Below, piece by piece: positions 53,452 through 62,665 of a stretch of 64,000 nt of DNA (its first letter is position 1; every line of letters begins with the position of its first letter). The notes under the pieces are model-generated. The model did not search any database, had not been told where the DNA came from, and saw nothing but the letters and a program-made list of their open reading frames with translations. Origin of the DNA: Actinokineospora sp. NBRC 105648 (GTDB taxonomy: Bacteria; Actinomycetota; Actinomycetes; Mycobacteriales; Pseudonocardiaceae); NCBI RefSeq assembly GCF_030269645.1, contig NZ_BSTR01000012.1, positions 1 to 64,000 of the forward strand, given 5' to 3'. The translations under genes were made by a program, and so were the position numbers.

Positions 53452-54324
53452 ATGGACGCGACACCGACCATCGCCGTACTCGGCACCGGCATCATCGGCG
53501 CGCCCGTGGCCCGCAACCTGGCCGCGGCCGGGTTCGACGTCCGGGCCTGGAACCGCACCCGCGACAAGGCCGCCGCCCTGGCCCCGCACGGCGTGCGGGT
53601 GGCCGGCACCCCGGCCGAGGCGGTGGCGGGTGCCAAGATCGTGCTGACCGTCCTCAAGGACGCTCCCGCGGTGCTGGCGGCCGTCACCGCGGCCGCTCCC
53701 GGCTTGGCCCACGACGTCGTCTGGGTGCAGCTGAGCACGGTCGGCGAGGCCGTCGACGAGTTGGCAGCTTTCGCCGCCGAGCGCGGACTGACCTTTGTGG
53801 ACGCTCCAGTTCTGGGCACCCGCCAGCCCGCGGAGCAGGGGCAGTTGGTGGTCTTGGCCGCGGGCGACCCAGCGGTGCGGGGTGTGGTGCAGCCCCTCTT
53901 CGACGCCATCGGGAAGAAGACGGTCTGGGTCGCCGACGACGCCGGGTCGGGTAGCGCGAGCAGGCTGAAGCTGGTCCTCAACACCTGGGTCCTCGCCCTG
54001 AACCACGGCGTCGGGGAGGCCCTCGCCTTGGCGAAGGGGCTGGGGGTGGACCCCGCGCACTTCGTCGACGCGGTCACCGGCGGTCCGCTGGACAACGGCT
54101 ACTTCCAGACCAAGTCCGCCGCGATCCGCGCGGGGGACTACACAACGGCGTTCTCGGTCGACAACGCCGAAAAGGACGCCCGCCTGGTCCTGGCCGCGGC
54201 CGAACACGCGGGCGTGCGGCTGGACGCGACCGCCGCTGGGGCCCAGCGGCTCGCCCGCGCGTCCGCGCTCGGGCACGGCGACGACGACATGGCGGCCGGC
54301 TACTTCGCCAGCTTCACCGGCTGA
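53452..54324 (+). CDS. NAD-binding beta-hydroxyacid dehydrogenase-like protein
   Basis: The protein has 290 residues from ATG 53452 with GAGGGAG upstream. The Rossmann motif is IAVLGTGIIGAPVARNLAAAGFDVRAWNRT; VWVQLSTVGEAVDELA and FVDAPVLGTRQPAEQGQLVVLAAGD match the substrate-binding motif of the family, and SRLKLVLNTWVLALNHGVGEALALAKGLGVD holds the catalytic Lys (in RLKLVLN). It could be a 3-hydroxyisobutyrate, tartronate-semialdehyde or imine reductase. It follows tetR by 64 nt and may be cotranscribed. Confidence 0.88.
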   Translation: MDATPTIAVLGTGIIGAPVARNLAAAGFDVRAWNRTRDKAAALAPHGVRVAGTPAEAVAGAKIVLTVLKDAPAVLAAVTAAAPGLAHDVVWVQLSTVGEAVDELAAFAAERGLTFVDAPVLGTRQPAEQGQLVVLAAGDPAVRGVVQPLFDAIGKKTVWVADDAGSGSASRLKLVLNTWVLALNHGVGEALALAKGLGVDPAHFVDAVTGGPLDNGYFQTKSAAIRAGDYTTAFSVDNAEKDARLVLAAAEHAGVRLDATAAGAQRLARASALGHGDDDMAAGYFASFTG

Positions 54325-54681
54325 CCAGGGGTACGGGTGAGGCACCCCACATCGAACACGTGCCGCTACCTACCACCCAGTCGTCGCCCATTCGGGTTTC
54401 ACGATTGGCCCAATTATGTTGCAGTGAGTGTGAGCGGAGCTGATAATTCATGTTGATCTTCCCAATGGTGTGATTCCAGCATTTGTCCAAGATTCTGCCC
54501 GACTATTCACCTCGGGCCGTTTGTCGCGCGTCGCGGACCGTTCGTCGGTTGGCGCACTTCGCGCGGGGAGAGCGCGCCGGCAGGGGGCTTGTTCAACCCG
54601 GTAGCGTTTGTCGCGGGGGCCGACTTCCCGCTCTGAGACGGCGTTTCTCCCCTCTCCGAAACCCAGAAAGGTCTCAACCGC
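54325..54681 (+). other. 357-bp region of lower GC without a supported gene
   Basis: The part 54400-54490 is clearly less GC-rich than its surroundings (CCCAATTATGTTGCAG, GATAATTCATGTTGATC). GTTTGTCGCG occurs twice (about 54519 and 54606). A possible promoter TTGTTC...TAGCGT (about 54589-54607) is too closely spaced to be sure. No gene is seen. Confidence 0.45.
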
Positions 54682-54993
54682 ATGTCTGACAAAACGTTCT
54701 CGCTCGGTGCGCCGAACGAGAACGGTCGCTCCGTCGCCCGCGCTCAATCCGACGGCTCAGGTCTGCCTGGAATCCCCCGTGAACGCTGGCTCGACCGGAT
54801 GGCCGCGATCACCCGGAAAGCGGGTGGTGAACAGCCGTTGCGGCTCGTCGCGCTGGCGTTGCCAATAGTGGCCGCGCCGATCTGGTTCGACGCCCTGTCC
54901 CCGGAGGGGCGCACGGCTGTGTGCAGCACGATCGCCCTGGTGCTCGCCAACCAGGTCGACCGCAACCGCCGACGGCGGCCGCGAGCCGCCTGA
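54682..54993 (+). CDS. Small protein with one hydrophobic segment, unknown function
   Basis: The protein has 103 residues from ATG 54682 (AGAAAGG lies upstream at rather long spacing). It has a polar N-terminal half (KTFSLGAPNENGRSVARAQS), then a hydrophobic region (LRLVALALPIVAAPIWFDAL and TAVCSTIALVLANQV) and a basic tail RNRRRRPR. Reduced GC in the first codons and in the upstream region suggests recent acquisition. A 17-bp hairpin follows, consistent with a monocistronic gene. Confidence 0.5.
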   Translation: MSDKTFSLGAPNENGRSVARAQSDGSGLPGIPRERWLDRMAAITRKAGGEQPLRLVALALPIVAAPIWFDALSPEGRTAVCSTIALVLANQVDRNRRRRPRAA

Positions 54994-55303
54994 GCCGGGG
55001 CTACCAGGTTGACGGGGTGCCAGGTTGCTGTCTCTAGCAGCAACCTGGCACCCCTCCTCGGCACCGGGCGTGGCCCGCCACCGGAGACAGAACGATCATG
55101 GTCGACGGCCGGTGCGCCGTGCGGCCGGCTCTCACCCGAACGGGCGAGTCATTCCTCCACTGTGGACAATCCGGCGCCGGCTGCGGGGCCGCGATCGTCG
55201 GTAGAACCGGACAAATCGGCTCACGATCGAGTTCGTCGTGCGGCAATCCGCCACCGGGGCCATGCTGATGCCGATCACACCGAGGTGAACGGCGGGTGAG
55301 GAC
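54994..55303 (+). other. 310-bp region before the symporter gene
   Basis: It holds the 17-bp terminator hairpin (55014-55054) and otherwise only the upstream sequence of the symporter gene. No gene or clear promoter pair was found. Confidence 0.45.
55014..55054 (+). terminator. Perfect 17-bp hairpin terminator
   Basis: GGGGTGCCAGGTTGCTG (55014-55030) pairs exactly with CAGCAACCTGGCACCCC (55038-55054), loop TCTCTAG. It separates the small gene at 54682 from the symporter operon. Confidence 0.75.
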
Positions 55304-56995
55304 ATGCACCTTCTGGCGGACGCCGACCTGAGACTCGACGCGGCCCCCATCGACTACATCCTGTTGGCCATCTACTTCGTGATGGTCCTCGGCATCGGCT
55401 ACCTGGCCCGCCGGTCGGTCTCCAGCAGTCTGGACTTCTTCCTGTCCGGCCGCTCGCTGCCCGCCTGGGTCACCGGTCTGGCGTTCATCTCCGCGAACCT
55501 CGGCGCCGTCGAGATCTTCGGCATGACCGCCAACGGCGCGCAGTACGGCCTGCCGACGATGCACTACTACTGGATCGGCGCCATCCCGGCGATGGTGTTC
55601 CTCGGCTTGGTGATGATGCCGTTCTACTACGGCTCCCAAGTCCGCAGTGTCCCCGAGTTCCTCTTGCGCAGATTCGGCAAGTTCGCCCATCTGGTCAACG
55701 GACTCAGCTTCGCCACCGCGCAGGTTCTTATCGCCGGGGTAAACCTCTTCGCGTTGGCCACCGTCGTCAACCTCTTGCTCGGTTGGCCATTGTGGCTAAG
55801 CGTCGTCGTAGCCGCTGCCATCGTGCTCGCGTACACCTCACTGGGCGGTCTGTCCGCCGCCGTCTACAACGAGGTGATGCAGTTCTTCGTGATTGTCGCG
55901 ATGCTGCTGCCGCTCACCTTCATCGGTCTGCACAAGGTCGGCGGCTGGCAGGGACTGGTCGACAAGATCACCGCCGCCAACCCGGCCACCGCGGAGGCGC
56001 AGCTCAGTTCGTGGCCGGGCACCAACCTCACCGGGATCGGCAACGCCACGCTGAGCGTGCTGGGCATCGTGTTCGGCCTCGGGTTCGTGCTCTCCTTCGG
56101 GTACTGGACCACGAACTTCGCCGAGGTCCAGCGCGCCATGTCGGCCAAGAGCATGTCCGCGGCCCGCCGCACGCCGCTGATCGGCGCCTACCCCAAGACG
56201 TTCATCGCGTTGATCATCATCATCCCGGGCATGATCGCCGCGGTGATCGTCCCCGAGCTGGCCCAGGTCAAGGCGGGCGACACCAGCTCCGGCGTCACCT
56301 ACAACAACGCCATCCTGCTGCTCATCCGCGACCTGCTGCCCAACGGCATGCTCGGCATCGCGATCACCGGTCTGCTGGCCGCGTTCATGGCGGGCATGGC
56401 CGCCAACGTCAGCTCCTTCAACACCGTCTTCACCTACGACCTGTGGCAGGCCTACATCCGCAAGGACAAGCCGGACGAGTACTACCTGCGGGTCGGCAGG
56501 CTCATCACCATCGTCGGGTGCGTCGCCGCGATCGGCACCGCGTTCATCGCCAGCAGCTTCAACAACATCATGGACTACCTGCAGACGCTGTTCGGCTTCT
56601 TCAACGCGCCGCTGTTCGCCACCTTCATCCTCGGCATGTTCTGGAAGCGGATGACCCCGCTCGCCGGTGGGCTCGGCCTGATCGCGGGCACCGCCTCGGC
56701 GATCACCATCGACGTGCTCAACCGCCAGGGCGTGCTGCACCTGGCCGGGCAGGGCGCCAGCTTCGTGGCCGCCAGCGCCGCCTTCGTGGTCGACATCGCG
56801 GTCAGCGTCGCGGTCTCGATGGTCACCCGGCCCAAGCCCGACGAGGAGCTGGTCGGCCTGGTCTGGTCGCTCACCCCGCGCGACCAGCTGCGCCACGACG
56901 ACACCGGCGAGAACGCGGGCTGGTACCGCAAGCCCGTCGTCCTCGCCTCCGGCGTGCTGGTGCTGACGCTGGCACTCAACATCATCTTCTGGTGA
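55304..56995 (+). CDS. Sodium:solute symporter (SSS family)
   Basis: The protein has 563 residues with about fourteen membrane helices. The early motif FFLSGRSLPAWVTGLAFISANLGAVEIFGM is typical of the SGLT/galactose-type branch; LAYTSLGGLSAAVYNEVMQFFV and LLAAFMAGMAANVSSFNTVFTYDLW hold conserved sodium-site residues. It takes up a solute, probably a sugar or related compound, with Na+; the substrate is not certain. It is followed 10 nt later by a small membrane protein gene in the same operon. GTGAGGAC precedes the ATG. Confidence 0.9.
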   Translation: MHLLADADLRLDAAPIDYILLAIYFVMVLGIGYLARRSVSSSLDFFLSGRSLPAWVTGLAFISANLGAVEIFGMTANGAQYGLPTMHYYWIGAIPAMVFLGLVMMPFYYGSQVRSVPEFLLRRFGKFAHLVNGLSFATAQVLIAGVNLFALATVVNLLLGWPLWLSVVVAAAIVLAYTSLGGLSAAVYNEVMQFFVIVAMLLPLTFIGLHKVGGWQGLVDKITAANPATAEAQLSSWPGTNLTGIGNATLSVLGIVFGLGFVLSFGYWTTNFAEVQRAMSAKSMSAARRTPLIGAYPKTFIALIIIIPGMIAAVIVPELAQVKAGDTSSGVTYNNAILLLIRDLLPNGMLGIAITGLLAAFMAGMAANVSSFNTVFTYDLWQAYIRKDKPDEYYLRVGRLITIVGCVAAIGTAFIASSFNNIMDYLQTLFGFFNAPLFATFILGMFWKRMTPLAGGLGLIAGTASAITIDVLNRQGVLHLAGQGASFVAASAAFVVDIAVSVAVSMVTRPKPDEELVGLVWSLTPRDQLRHDDTGENAGWYRKPVVLASGVLVLTLALNIIFW

Positions 56996-57005
56996 GGGAG
57001 GAACG

Positions 57006-57251
57006 ATGACCGAGCCGAAGAAGAAGAGCGCCGGGCTCTTCGACCTGCGTGGCATCCTCGGCCTGCTGTTCGCGATCTACGGCGTGGTGCTGACGGTGAT
57101 GGGCATCGCCACCACGTCCCAAGAGGACCTCGACAAGGCGGGCGGGGTGAACATCAACCTCTGGATGGGGATCGGCATGCTCGTGGTGGGTGTCGCGTTC
57201 GCCACCTGGGTGCGGCTGCGGCCGCTCGCGGTGCCCGAAGAACCCTCCTGA
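57006..57251 (+). CDS. Small two-helix membrane protein, symporter partner
   Basis: The protein has 81 residues. Two membrane helices (GILGLLFAIYGVVLTVMGI, INLWMGIGMLVVGVAFATWV) are separated by a short polar loop. It starts 10 nt after the symporter stop with GAGGGAGG upstream, so the two are cotranslated. Small partners next to SSS transporters are common in actinobacteria; an accessory role is likely but not proven. Confidence 0.8.
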   Translation: MTEPKKKSAGLFDLRGILGLLFAIYGVVLTVMGIATTSQEDLDKAGGVNINLWMGIGMLVVGVAFATWVRLRPLAVPEEPS

Positions 57252-57296
57252 CCTGCGCATCGGTGGGTTCGCCACACGCGGCCCCGGGCGGGTGGT

Positions 57297-57302
57297 TACC
57301 GT
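57297..57302 (+). promoter_or_regulatory. Leaderless -10 box of the DUF3558-like lipoprotein gene
   Basis: TACCGT is followed by seven bases and GTG 57310. Confidence 0.45.
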
Positions 57303-57309
57303 TTGGCCC

Positions 57310-58320
57310 GTGCGGGGTTCAACAAGAGTGATGGCGGCCTGTCTCGCCGCGGGCCTGCTCGCGGGCTGCGGGGCGGACGTCGACCTGTCCAAGTCGACGT
57401 CGCGGCGCACCACCGTGCCCGCCGAGGCCGGGCTGACCGGCGGTGGCGGCGGGCCGTCCACGAGCGGCAAGCCCGCGCCCACGGGCGACGCGTTCAAGTC
57501 CGAGAACCTGCGCAAGGTCAACCCCTGCGGGCTGATGGACGAGGACACCCTCAAGGCGTTCGGCGACCCCGCGAACAGCAGGCTGCGCGACTACTCGATG
57601 TGCTCGAACTACATGAAGGACAAGGACGGCAAGGAGCTCAACTACACGCTCACCCTCGGCGACCTCACCGTCGGGTCCAAGTCCCCCACCAAGACCATCG
57701 GCGGTCTGCCCGCGACCGAGTCCGAACTCGAGGACAAGACCGCCTGCTTCGTCACCGCGATCACCGAGAGCGACCCCGAGCGCGGCATCACCGTGCAGAC
57801 CGGTCGGTCCGAGGCCGGTGACCTGTGCACCCCGGGGCGGGGGCTGCTGGAGGCTGTGGTCAACCGCGTCCGCGACGACGCCCCGCTGCTGGAGCTGAAC
57901 AAGGGCACACTGGTCGACCTCGAACCGTGCACCCTGCTCTCCGACACCGTGGTCGCCTCGGCGGTCGGCGACAGCGCCCGCAAGCGCCCCTCCGGCCTGC
58001 ACGTGTGCAACTGGAACGGTGACGGCGTGTCCTTCACGCTCACCTTCAAGATCGGGCCCAAGCCCGACGACCTGGCCGAGGCGGCCAAGACCACCCCGGT
58101 CAACCTCGGCGACGGCGTGACCGCCCAGCAGAAGTCCGAGTCGACCTCCGGCACCCGCTGCCGCCTGGAGTGGGCGCACGTGGCCTTCCCGGAGGACAAG
58201 GAGCAGGCCGAGGTGGTCAGCCTGGACTTCAGCCGCTACACCGCGCAGGCGGGCGAGGACGCGTGCGGCAAGACCGCGACGGTGGCCAAGGCGCTCATCC
58301 CCCGGCTCCCCAAGAAGTAG
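57310..58320 (+). CDS. DUF3558-like lipoprotein with two repeated domains
   Basis: The protein has 336 residues from GTG 57310. The signal ends in the lipobox LLAGC. Two similar halves each start with a Cys-containing helix (NPCGLMDEDTLKAFGDP; EPCTLLSDTVVASAVGD) and later pair Cys residues (YSMCSNYM; HVCNWNG), as in DUF3558 lipoproteins of actinobacteria; six to eight Cys in all suggest disulfides outside the membrane. The function is unknown. Confidence 0.75.
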   Translation: MRGSTRVMAACLAAGLLAGCGADVDLSKSTSRRTTVPAEAGLTGGGGGPSTSGKPAPTGDAFKSENLRKVNPCGLMDEDTLKAFGDPANSRLRDYSMCSNYMKDKDGKELNYTLTLGDLTVGSKSPTKTIGGLPATESELEDKTACFVTAITESDPERGITVQTGRSEAGDLCTPGRGLLEAVVNRVRDDAPLLELNKGTLVDLEPCTLLSDTVVASAVGDSARKRPSGLHVCNWNGDGVSFTLTFKIGPKPDDLAEAAKTTPVNLGDGVTAQQKSESTSGTRCRLEWAHVAFPEDKEQAEVVSLDFSRYTAQAGEDACGKTATVAKALIPRLPKK

Positions 58321-58375
58321 CTTCTCCGGCTGACCGGGTGTAGGAACGGGGCACGGCTCGCACCAGGAGGCCCGG

Positions 58376-59377
58376 ATGAAGAAGATCATCAACGATCCCG
58401 CGGACGTGGTCGTCGAGGCCCTGCGCGGTCTCGCCGCCGCCCACCCCGACCTGCTGCGGGTGACCGAGGACCCGGCCGTCGTCGCCCGGGCCGACGCGCC
58501 CCGCGCGGGCAAGGTCGCCATCGTCTCCGGCGGCGGGTCCGGCCACGAACCGCTGCACGGCGGCTTCGTCGGCCCCGGCATGCTCGACGCGGCCTGTCCC
58601 GGCGCGGTGTTCACCTCCCCGACCCCCGACCAGGTGCAGGCCGCGGTCTCCCAGGTGGACGGTGGCGCCGGCGTGCTGCTGCTGGTCAAGAACTACACCG
58701 GCGACGTGCTGAACTTCGAGACCGCCGCCGAGCTGGCCGCCGCGGACGGGGTCGAGGTCCGCTCGGTGGTCATCGACGACGACGTGGCCGTGCAGGACTC
58801 GCTCTACACCGCGGGCCGCCGCGGCGTCGGCGCCACGGTGCTGGTGGAGAAAATCGTCGGCGCGGCGGCCGAGGCGGGTGCGGATCTGGACACCTGCGCG
58901 CGGCTCGCCCGAGCGGTGGTCGCGGGCGCGCGGTCGATGGGCATCGCGCTGACCGCGCCGACCGTGCCGCACGTCGGCGAGCCGAGCTTCACCCTGGGCG
59001 AGGACGAGATGGAGGTCGGCATCGGCATCCACGGCGAGCCGGGCCGCCGCCGCGAGCCGCTGCCGGGCGCCGAGGGGGTCGTGGCCGCGCTGCTGGAGCC
59101 GATCCTGTCCGACCTGCCCTTCGCCGCGGGCGACGAGGTGCTGCTGTTCACCAACTCGATGGGTGGCACGCCGCTGCTGGAGCTCTACCTCGCGCACGGC
59201 ATCGCCGAACGGGTGCTGGCCGAACGCGGGATCACCGTGACGCGCAGGCTGGTCGGGCCCTACATCACCAGCCTGGAGATGCAGGGCATGAGCCTGACGC
59301 TGCTGCGCCTGGACGACGAGCTGACCCGCCTGTGGGACGCGCCGGTGCAGACCGCCGCCCTGCGGTGGGGCCGTTGA
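58376..59377 (+). CDS. dhaK: Dihydroxyacetone kinase subunit DhaK
   Basis: It binds dihydroxyacetone covalently for PTS-type phosphorylation. The 333-residue protein shows [50 protein letters not shown], and the substrate His H219 in [23 protein letters not shown] and the C-terminal domain are complete. It is the first gene of dhaK-dhaL-dhaM; its TGA overlaps the dhaL ATG (TGATG). An AGGAGG-like ribosome site precedes the ATG. Confidence 0.96.
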   Translation: MKKIINDPADVVVEALRGLAAAHPDLLRVTEDPAVVARADAPRAGKVAIVSGGGSGHEPLHGGFVGPGMLDAACPGAVFTSPTPDQVQAAVSQVDGGAGVLLLVKNYTGDVLNFETAAELAAADGVEVRSVVIDDDVAVQDSLYTAGRRGVGATVLVEKIVGAAAEAGADLDTCARLARAVVAGARSMGIALTAPTVPHVGEPSFTLGEDEMEVGIGIHGEPGRRREPLPGAEGVVAALLEPILSDLPFAAGDEVLLFTNSMGGTPLLELYLAHGIAERVLAERGITVTRRLVGPYITSLEMQGMSLTLLRLDDELTRLWDAPVQTAALRWGR

Positions 59378-59991
59378 TGGGCTGCGACGCGGCGGGGGTG
59401 GCCCGGGCGGTGCGCGCGGCGGCCGAGCTGGTCACCGCGCACCGGGACGAGCTGGTCCGGCTCGACCAGGCCATCGGCGACGCCGACCACGGCGAGAACC
59501 TCAAGCGCGGGTTCGGTTTTGTGCTGGCCGCGCTCGACCAGTCCACTCCAGACACACCGGGCGCCGTGCTCAAGCTGGTCGCCACGACGTTGATCAGCAA
59601 GGTGGGCGGCGCGGCGGGCCCGTTGTACGGCACGGCCTTTCTGCGCGCGGCTACCGCGGTAGGTGCCGCGTCTGAGCTGACGCCCGATCTTGTTTCCGTT
59701 GCACTCCAAGCGGCCCTGGACGGCGTAGTCGCGCGCGGCAAGGCGGAGGTCGGTGACAAGACCATGGTGGACGCGCTCACTCCGGCAGTGGAAGCTGCGC
59801 GCGGTAGCACTGTCGCCGAAGTCTTGACCGCGGCAGCCGCAGCAGCCGAGGCGGGTGCGGAGTCGACGATCCCGTTGACTGCGCGCAAAGGCAGGGCTTC
59901 CTATCTCGGTGAGCGCAGTGCGGGGCATCTTGACCCAGGCGCGCGCTCGACTTCTCTTATGCTGCGCGCTTTCGCGGAGGCGGCGTCATGA
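59377..59991 (+). CDS. dhaL: Dihydroxyacetone kinase ADP-binding subunit DhaL
   Basis: The 204-residue helical barrel holds tightly bound ADP, which is phosphorylated by DhaM and passes phosphate to dihydroxyacetone on DhaK. DQAIGDADHGENLKRGF contains the Asp triad that coordinates Mg-ADP; KVGGAAGPLYGTAFL and ARKGRASYLGERSAGHLDPGA are family signatures. The stop overlaps the dhaM ATG by 4 nt. Confidence 0.95.
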   Translation: MGCDAAGVARAVRAAAELVTAHRDELVRLDQAIGDADHGENLKRGFGFVLAALDQSTPDTPGAVLKLVATTLISKVGGAAGPLYGTAFLRAATAVGAASELTPDLVSVALQAALDGVVARGKAEVGDKTMVDALTPAVEAARGSTVAEVLTAAAAAAEAGAESTIPLTARKGRASYLGERSAGHLDPGARSTSLMLRAFAEAAS

Positions 59992-60647
59992 GCCGTGTCG
60001 GCATCGTGATCGTCTCGCACAGCGCGCGGCTGGCCGAGGGGGTCGTGGAGTTGGCGGCCCAGATGGCCCCGGACGTCACGATCGTCGCGGCCGGCGGCCT
60101 CGACGGCGGACCAGGCACCGACTTCGACGCCGTGTCCGACGCGCTCGCCACGGCCCAGTCCGGCGCCGGGGTAGTGCTGCTCTACGACCTCGGCAGCGCC
60201 AAGATGGTCGCCGACCTGGCGGTCGAGATGCTGGGCGACCCGAACGCGGCCGTCGTGGTCGACGCGCCCCTGGTCGAGGGCGCCGTGGCCGCCGCGGCGG
60301 AAGCCCAGAGCGGCGCCGACCTCGACGCCGTGCTCAGCGCCGCCGCCGCTGCCCTGGCCGTACCCGAGTCCGAAGTAGATGGTCAGGGTGGGGTGGAACT
60401 GCTGCTCACCAACGATGTCGGCCTGCACGCCCGGCCGGCAGGCCTGCTCGCCCGCACCCTGGCGGGCTTGGACGCCCAGGTCGACGTCGCCTTCGGCGGC
60501 CGCTCGACCGACGCCCGCAGCCCGCTGGGCCTGATGGGCCTGGGCGCCACCGGCGGCGACCGGATCCGGGTCAGCGCGACCGGCCCGGACGCCGACGAGG
60601 CGCTGAGCCGCGTGCGCGCCCTGGTGGACCGCGGCTTCGACGACTAA
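59988..60647 (+). CDS. dhaM: Phosphotransferase DhaM, EIIA-HPr fusion
   Basis: The 219-residue protein joins a mannose-type EIIA domain (VGIVIVSHSARLAEGVVELA, phospho-His H11; GVVLLYDLGSAKMVADLA) with a C-terminal HPr domain (LLTNDVGLHARPAGLLARTL, phospho-His H147). The EI-like domain of E. coli DhaM is missing, so phosphate must come from a general PTS enzyme I encoded elsewhere. It completes the dha operon. Confidence 0.94.
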   Translation: MSRVGIVIVSHSARLAEGVVELAAQMAPDVTIVAAGGLDGGPGTDFDAVSDALATAQSGAGVVLLYDLGSAKMVADLAVEMLGDPNAAVVVDAPLVEGAVAAAAEAQSGADLDAVLSAAAAALAVPESEVDGQGGVELLLTNDVGLHARPAGLLARTLAGLDAQVDVAFGGRSTDARSPLGLMGLGATGGDRIRVSATGPDADEALSRVRALVDRGFDD

Positions 60648-60818
60648 GCCCCTCGCCCGGGGCCTGATGTCGAGGGCGCCTGTGCGCGGGGGAGTCGTGA
60701 AGCGCGGCTCGCCGTTCGCCGTTCGCCCGACCGGGTGGGGCGTGGCGGGCCTGACCGGTCCAGTGGCGCAGTTCACCCGGCGATCGCACGGGGCCGTGGC
60801 AGTATCAGCAGACGATGT

Positions 60819-60830
60819 TACCGGCAGGTA
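60819..60830 (+). promoter_or_regulatory. TACC-N4-GGTA inverted repeat upstream of the acyl-CoA dehydrogenase-type gene
   Basis: TACCGGCAGGTA lies 30 nt before the GTG at 60861 and could be an operator for a lipid- or acyl-CoA-responsive regulator. No assigned regulator is nearby. Confidence 0.3.
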
Positions 60831-60860
60831 GCAATCTGCGTTCGGACCGCGGAGGTAGCT

Positions 60861-62645
60861 GTGGCGCGTGAGTTCTCCACCGTTGGCGTTGTCGGCCTCG
60901 GGACCATGGGCGCGGGTATCGCCGAGGTACTGGCGCGTACCGGCGTGCGGGTCGTCGCGGTGGAGGTCGACGCGGCGGGCGTCGAGCGCGGTCGCGGGCA
61001 CATCGAGCAGTCGACCGGTCGGGCGCTGGCCAAGGGCAAGCTGGACGGGCCCGCGCGCGCCGAGCTGCTCGGGCTGATCAGCTACAGCACCGACCTGGCC
61101 GACCTGGCCGAGGCGGACCTGGTGGTGGAGGCGATCCCGGAGTCGCTCGAGCTCAAGGCCCGGCTCTTCGGCGAGCTGGACAGGATCGTCAAGCCGGAGG
61201 CGGTGCTGGCCTCGAACACCTCCTCGCTCTCGGTCACCGAGATCAGCGTCCACACCGGACGCCCGGGCAAGGTCGTCGGCCTGCACTTCTTCAACCCGGC
61301 CCCGGTGCAGCGGCTCGCCGAGGTGGTGCGCACCGTGGTCACCGAGCCCGACGTCGTCGCCGACGTGGTCGCGCTCGCCGAGAAGCTGGGCAAGGAACCG
61401 GTCGTCATCGGCGACCGCGCCGGGTTCATCGCCAACGCGCTGCTCTTCGGCTACCTCAACCACGCGGTGTCGATGTACGAGTCGAGGTACGCCACCCGCG
61501 AGGACCTCGACGCCGCCATGCGGTACGGCTGCGGCTACCCGATGGGCCCGCTCGCGCTGCTCGACCTGATCGGGCTCGACACCGCCTACGAGATCCTCGA
61601 GACCATGTACGCGCAGTCGCGCAACCGGCTGCACGCCCCGGCGCCGGTGCTCAAGCAGATGATCACCGCGGGCCTGCTCGGCCGCAAGTCCGGCCGCGGC
61701 TTCTACACCTACGACGGCCCCGACTCGCCGACCGTGGTCGCCGACGCGCAGACCCCGGCCGCCGCGGTCGAGGGCGAGGCCGCCGTGCGCGAGGTGCGGA
61801 GGGTGGGCGTGGTCGGCACCGGCACCATGGCCACCGGCATCGTGGAGGTGTTCGCGCGCAAGGGTTTCGACGTGGTGCTGCGGGCGCGCGCCGCGGACAA
61901 GGCCGACGCCGCCGTGGCCAAGGTGCGCAAGTCGCTCGACCGCCAGGTCGCCAAGGGTCGACTGTCCGAACAGGACCGGGACGCGGTGCTGGCGCGGATC
62001 ACGCCCGCGGTGGAGTTCGACGAGCTCGCCGACTGCGACCTGGTGATCGAGGCGGTCGCCGAGGAGCTGGCCATCAAGCAGGCCGTGTTCGGCGCCCTCG
62101 ACGAGGTGGCCAAGCCCGGCGCGATCCTGGCGACCACGACCTCGTCGCTACCGGTCATCGAGTGCGCGGTGGCCACCTCGCGGCCCGCCGACGTGGTGGG
62201 GCTGCACTTCTTCAACCCGGCGCCGGTGATGAAGCTGGTGGAGGTCGTCGAGACCATCGCGACCGGCGCGGACGTGGTGGCCACCGCGCACGCCATCTGC
62301 ACCAAGGTCGGCAAGCACCCGGTGCACTGCGGCGACCGGGCGGGCTTCATCGTCAACGCGCTGCTGTTCCCGTACCTCAACGACGCGGTGAAGATGCTGG
62401 AGGCGCACTACGCCGAGGCCGACGACATCGACACCGCGATGAAGGTCGGCTGCGGCCTGCCGATGGGCCCGTTCGAACTGCTCGACGTGGTCGGCTTGGA
62501 CGTGTCCCTGGCCATCGAGCGCACCCTGTTCAACGAGTTCCACGAGTCCGGCTACGCACCCGCGCCGCTGCTGGAGCACCTGGTCACCGCCGGGCGGCTC
62601 GGGCGCAAGACCGGCAAGGGCTTCCGCGACTACAGCCGGACCTAG
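60861..62645 (+). CDS. 3-hydroxyacyl-CoA dehydrogenase, tandem-duplicated (3-hydroxybutyryl-CoA dehydrogenase type)
   Basis: The protein has 594 residues from GTG 60861 with GGAGG five bases upstream. Two complete copies of the enzyme are fused. Copy 1 (about 5-285) has VGVVGLGTMGAGIAEVLA, SNTSSLSVTEI, VVGLHFFNPAPVQRLAEVV and DRAGFIANALLF; copy 2 (about 305-594) has VGVVGTGTMATGIVEVFA, TTTSSLPVIE, VVGLHFFNPAPVMKLVEVV and DRAGFIVNALLF. The catalytic Ser, His and Glu are in place in both; the third Gly of the nucleotide motif is Ala in copy 2. It oxidises or forms 3-hydroxybutyryl-CoA, possibly feeding the ethylmalonyl-CoA route of MeaA. Similar tandem proteins occur in Streptomyces. Confidence 0.93.
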   Translation: MAREFSTVGVVGLGTMGAGIAEVLARTGVRVVAVEVDAAGVERGRGHIEQSTGRALAKGKLDGPARAELLGLISYSTDLADLAEADLVVEAIPESLELKARLFGELDRIVKPEAVLASNTSSLSVTEISVHTGRPGKVVGLHFFNPAPVQRLAEVVRTVVTEPDVVADVVALAEKLGKEPVVIGDRAGFIANALLFGYLNHAVSMYESRYATREDLDAAMRYGCGYPMGPLALLDLIGLDTAYEILETMYAQSRNRLHAPAPVLKQMITAGLLGRKSGRGFYTYDGPDSPTVVADAQTPAAAVEGEAAVREVRRVGVVGTGTMATGIVEVFARKGFDVVLRARAADKADAAVAKVRKSLDRQVAKGRLSEQDRDAVLARITPAVEFDELADCDLVIEAVAEELAIKQAVFGALDEVAKPGAILATTTSSLPVIECAVATSRPADVVGLHFFNPAPVMKLVEVVETIATGADVVATAHAICTKVGKHPVHCGDRAGFIVNALLFPYLNDAVKMLEAHYAEADDIDTAMKVGCGLPMGPFELLDVVGLDVSLAIERTLFNEFHESGYAPAPLLEHLVTAGRLGRKTGKGFRDYSRT

Positions 62646-62665
62646 CCGGACTGACCGGACAGCGC

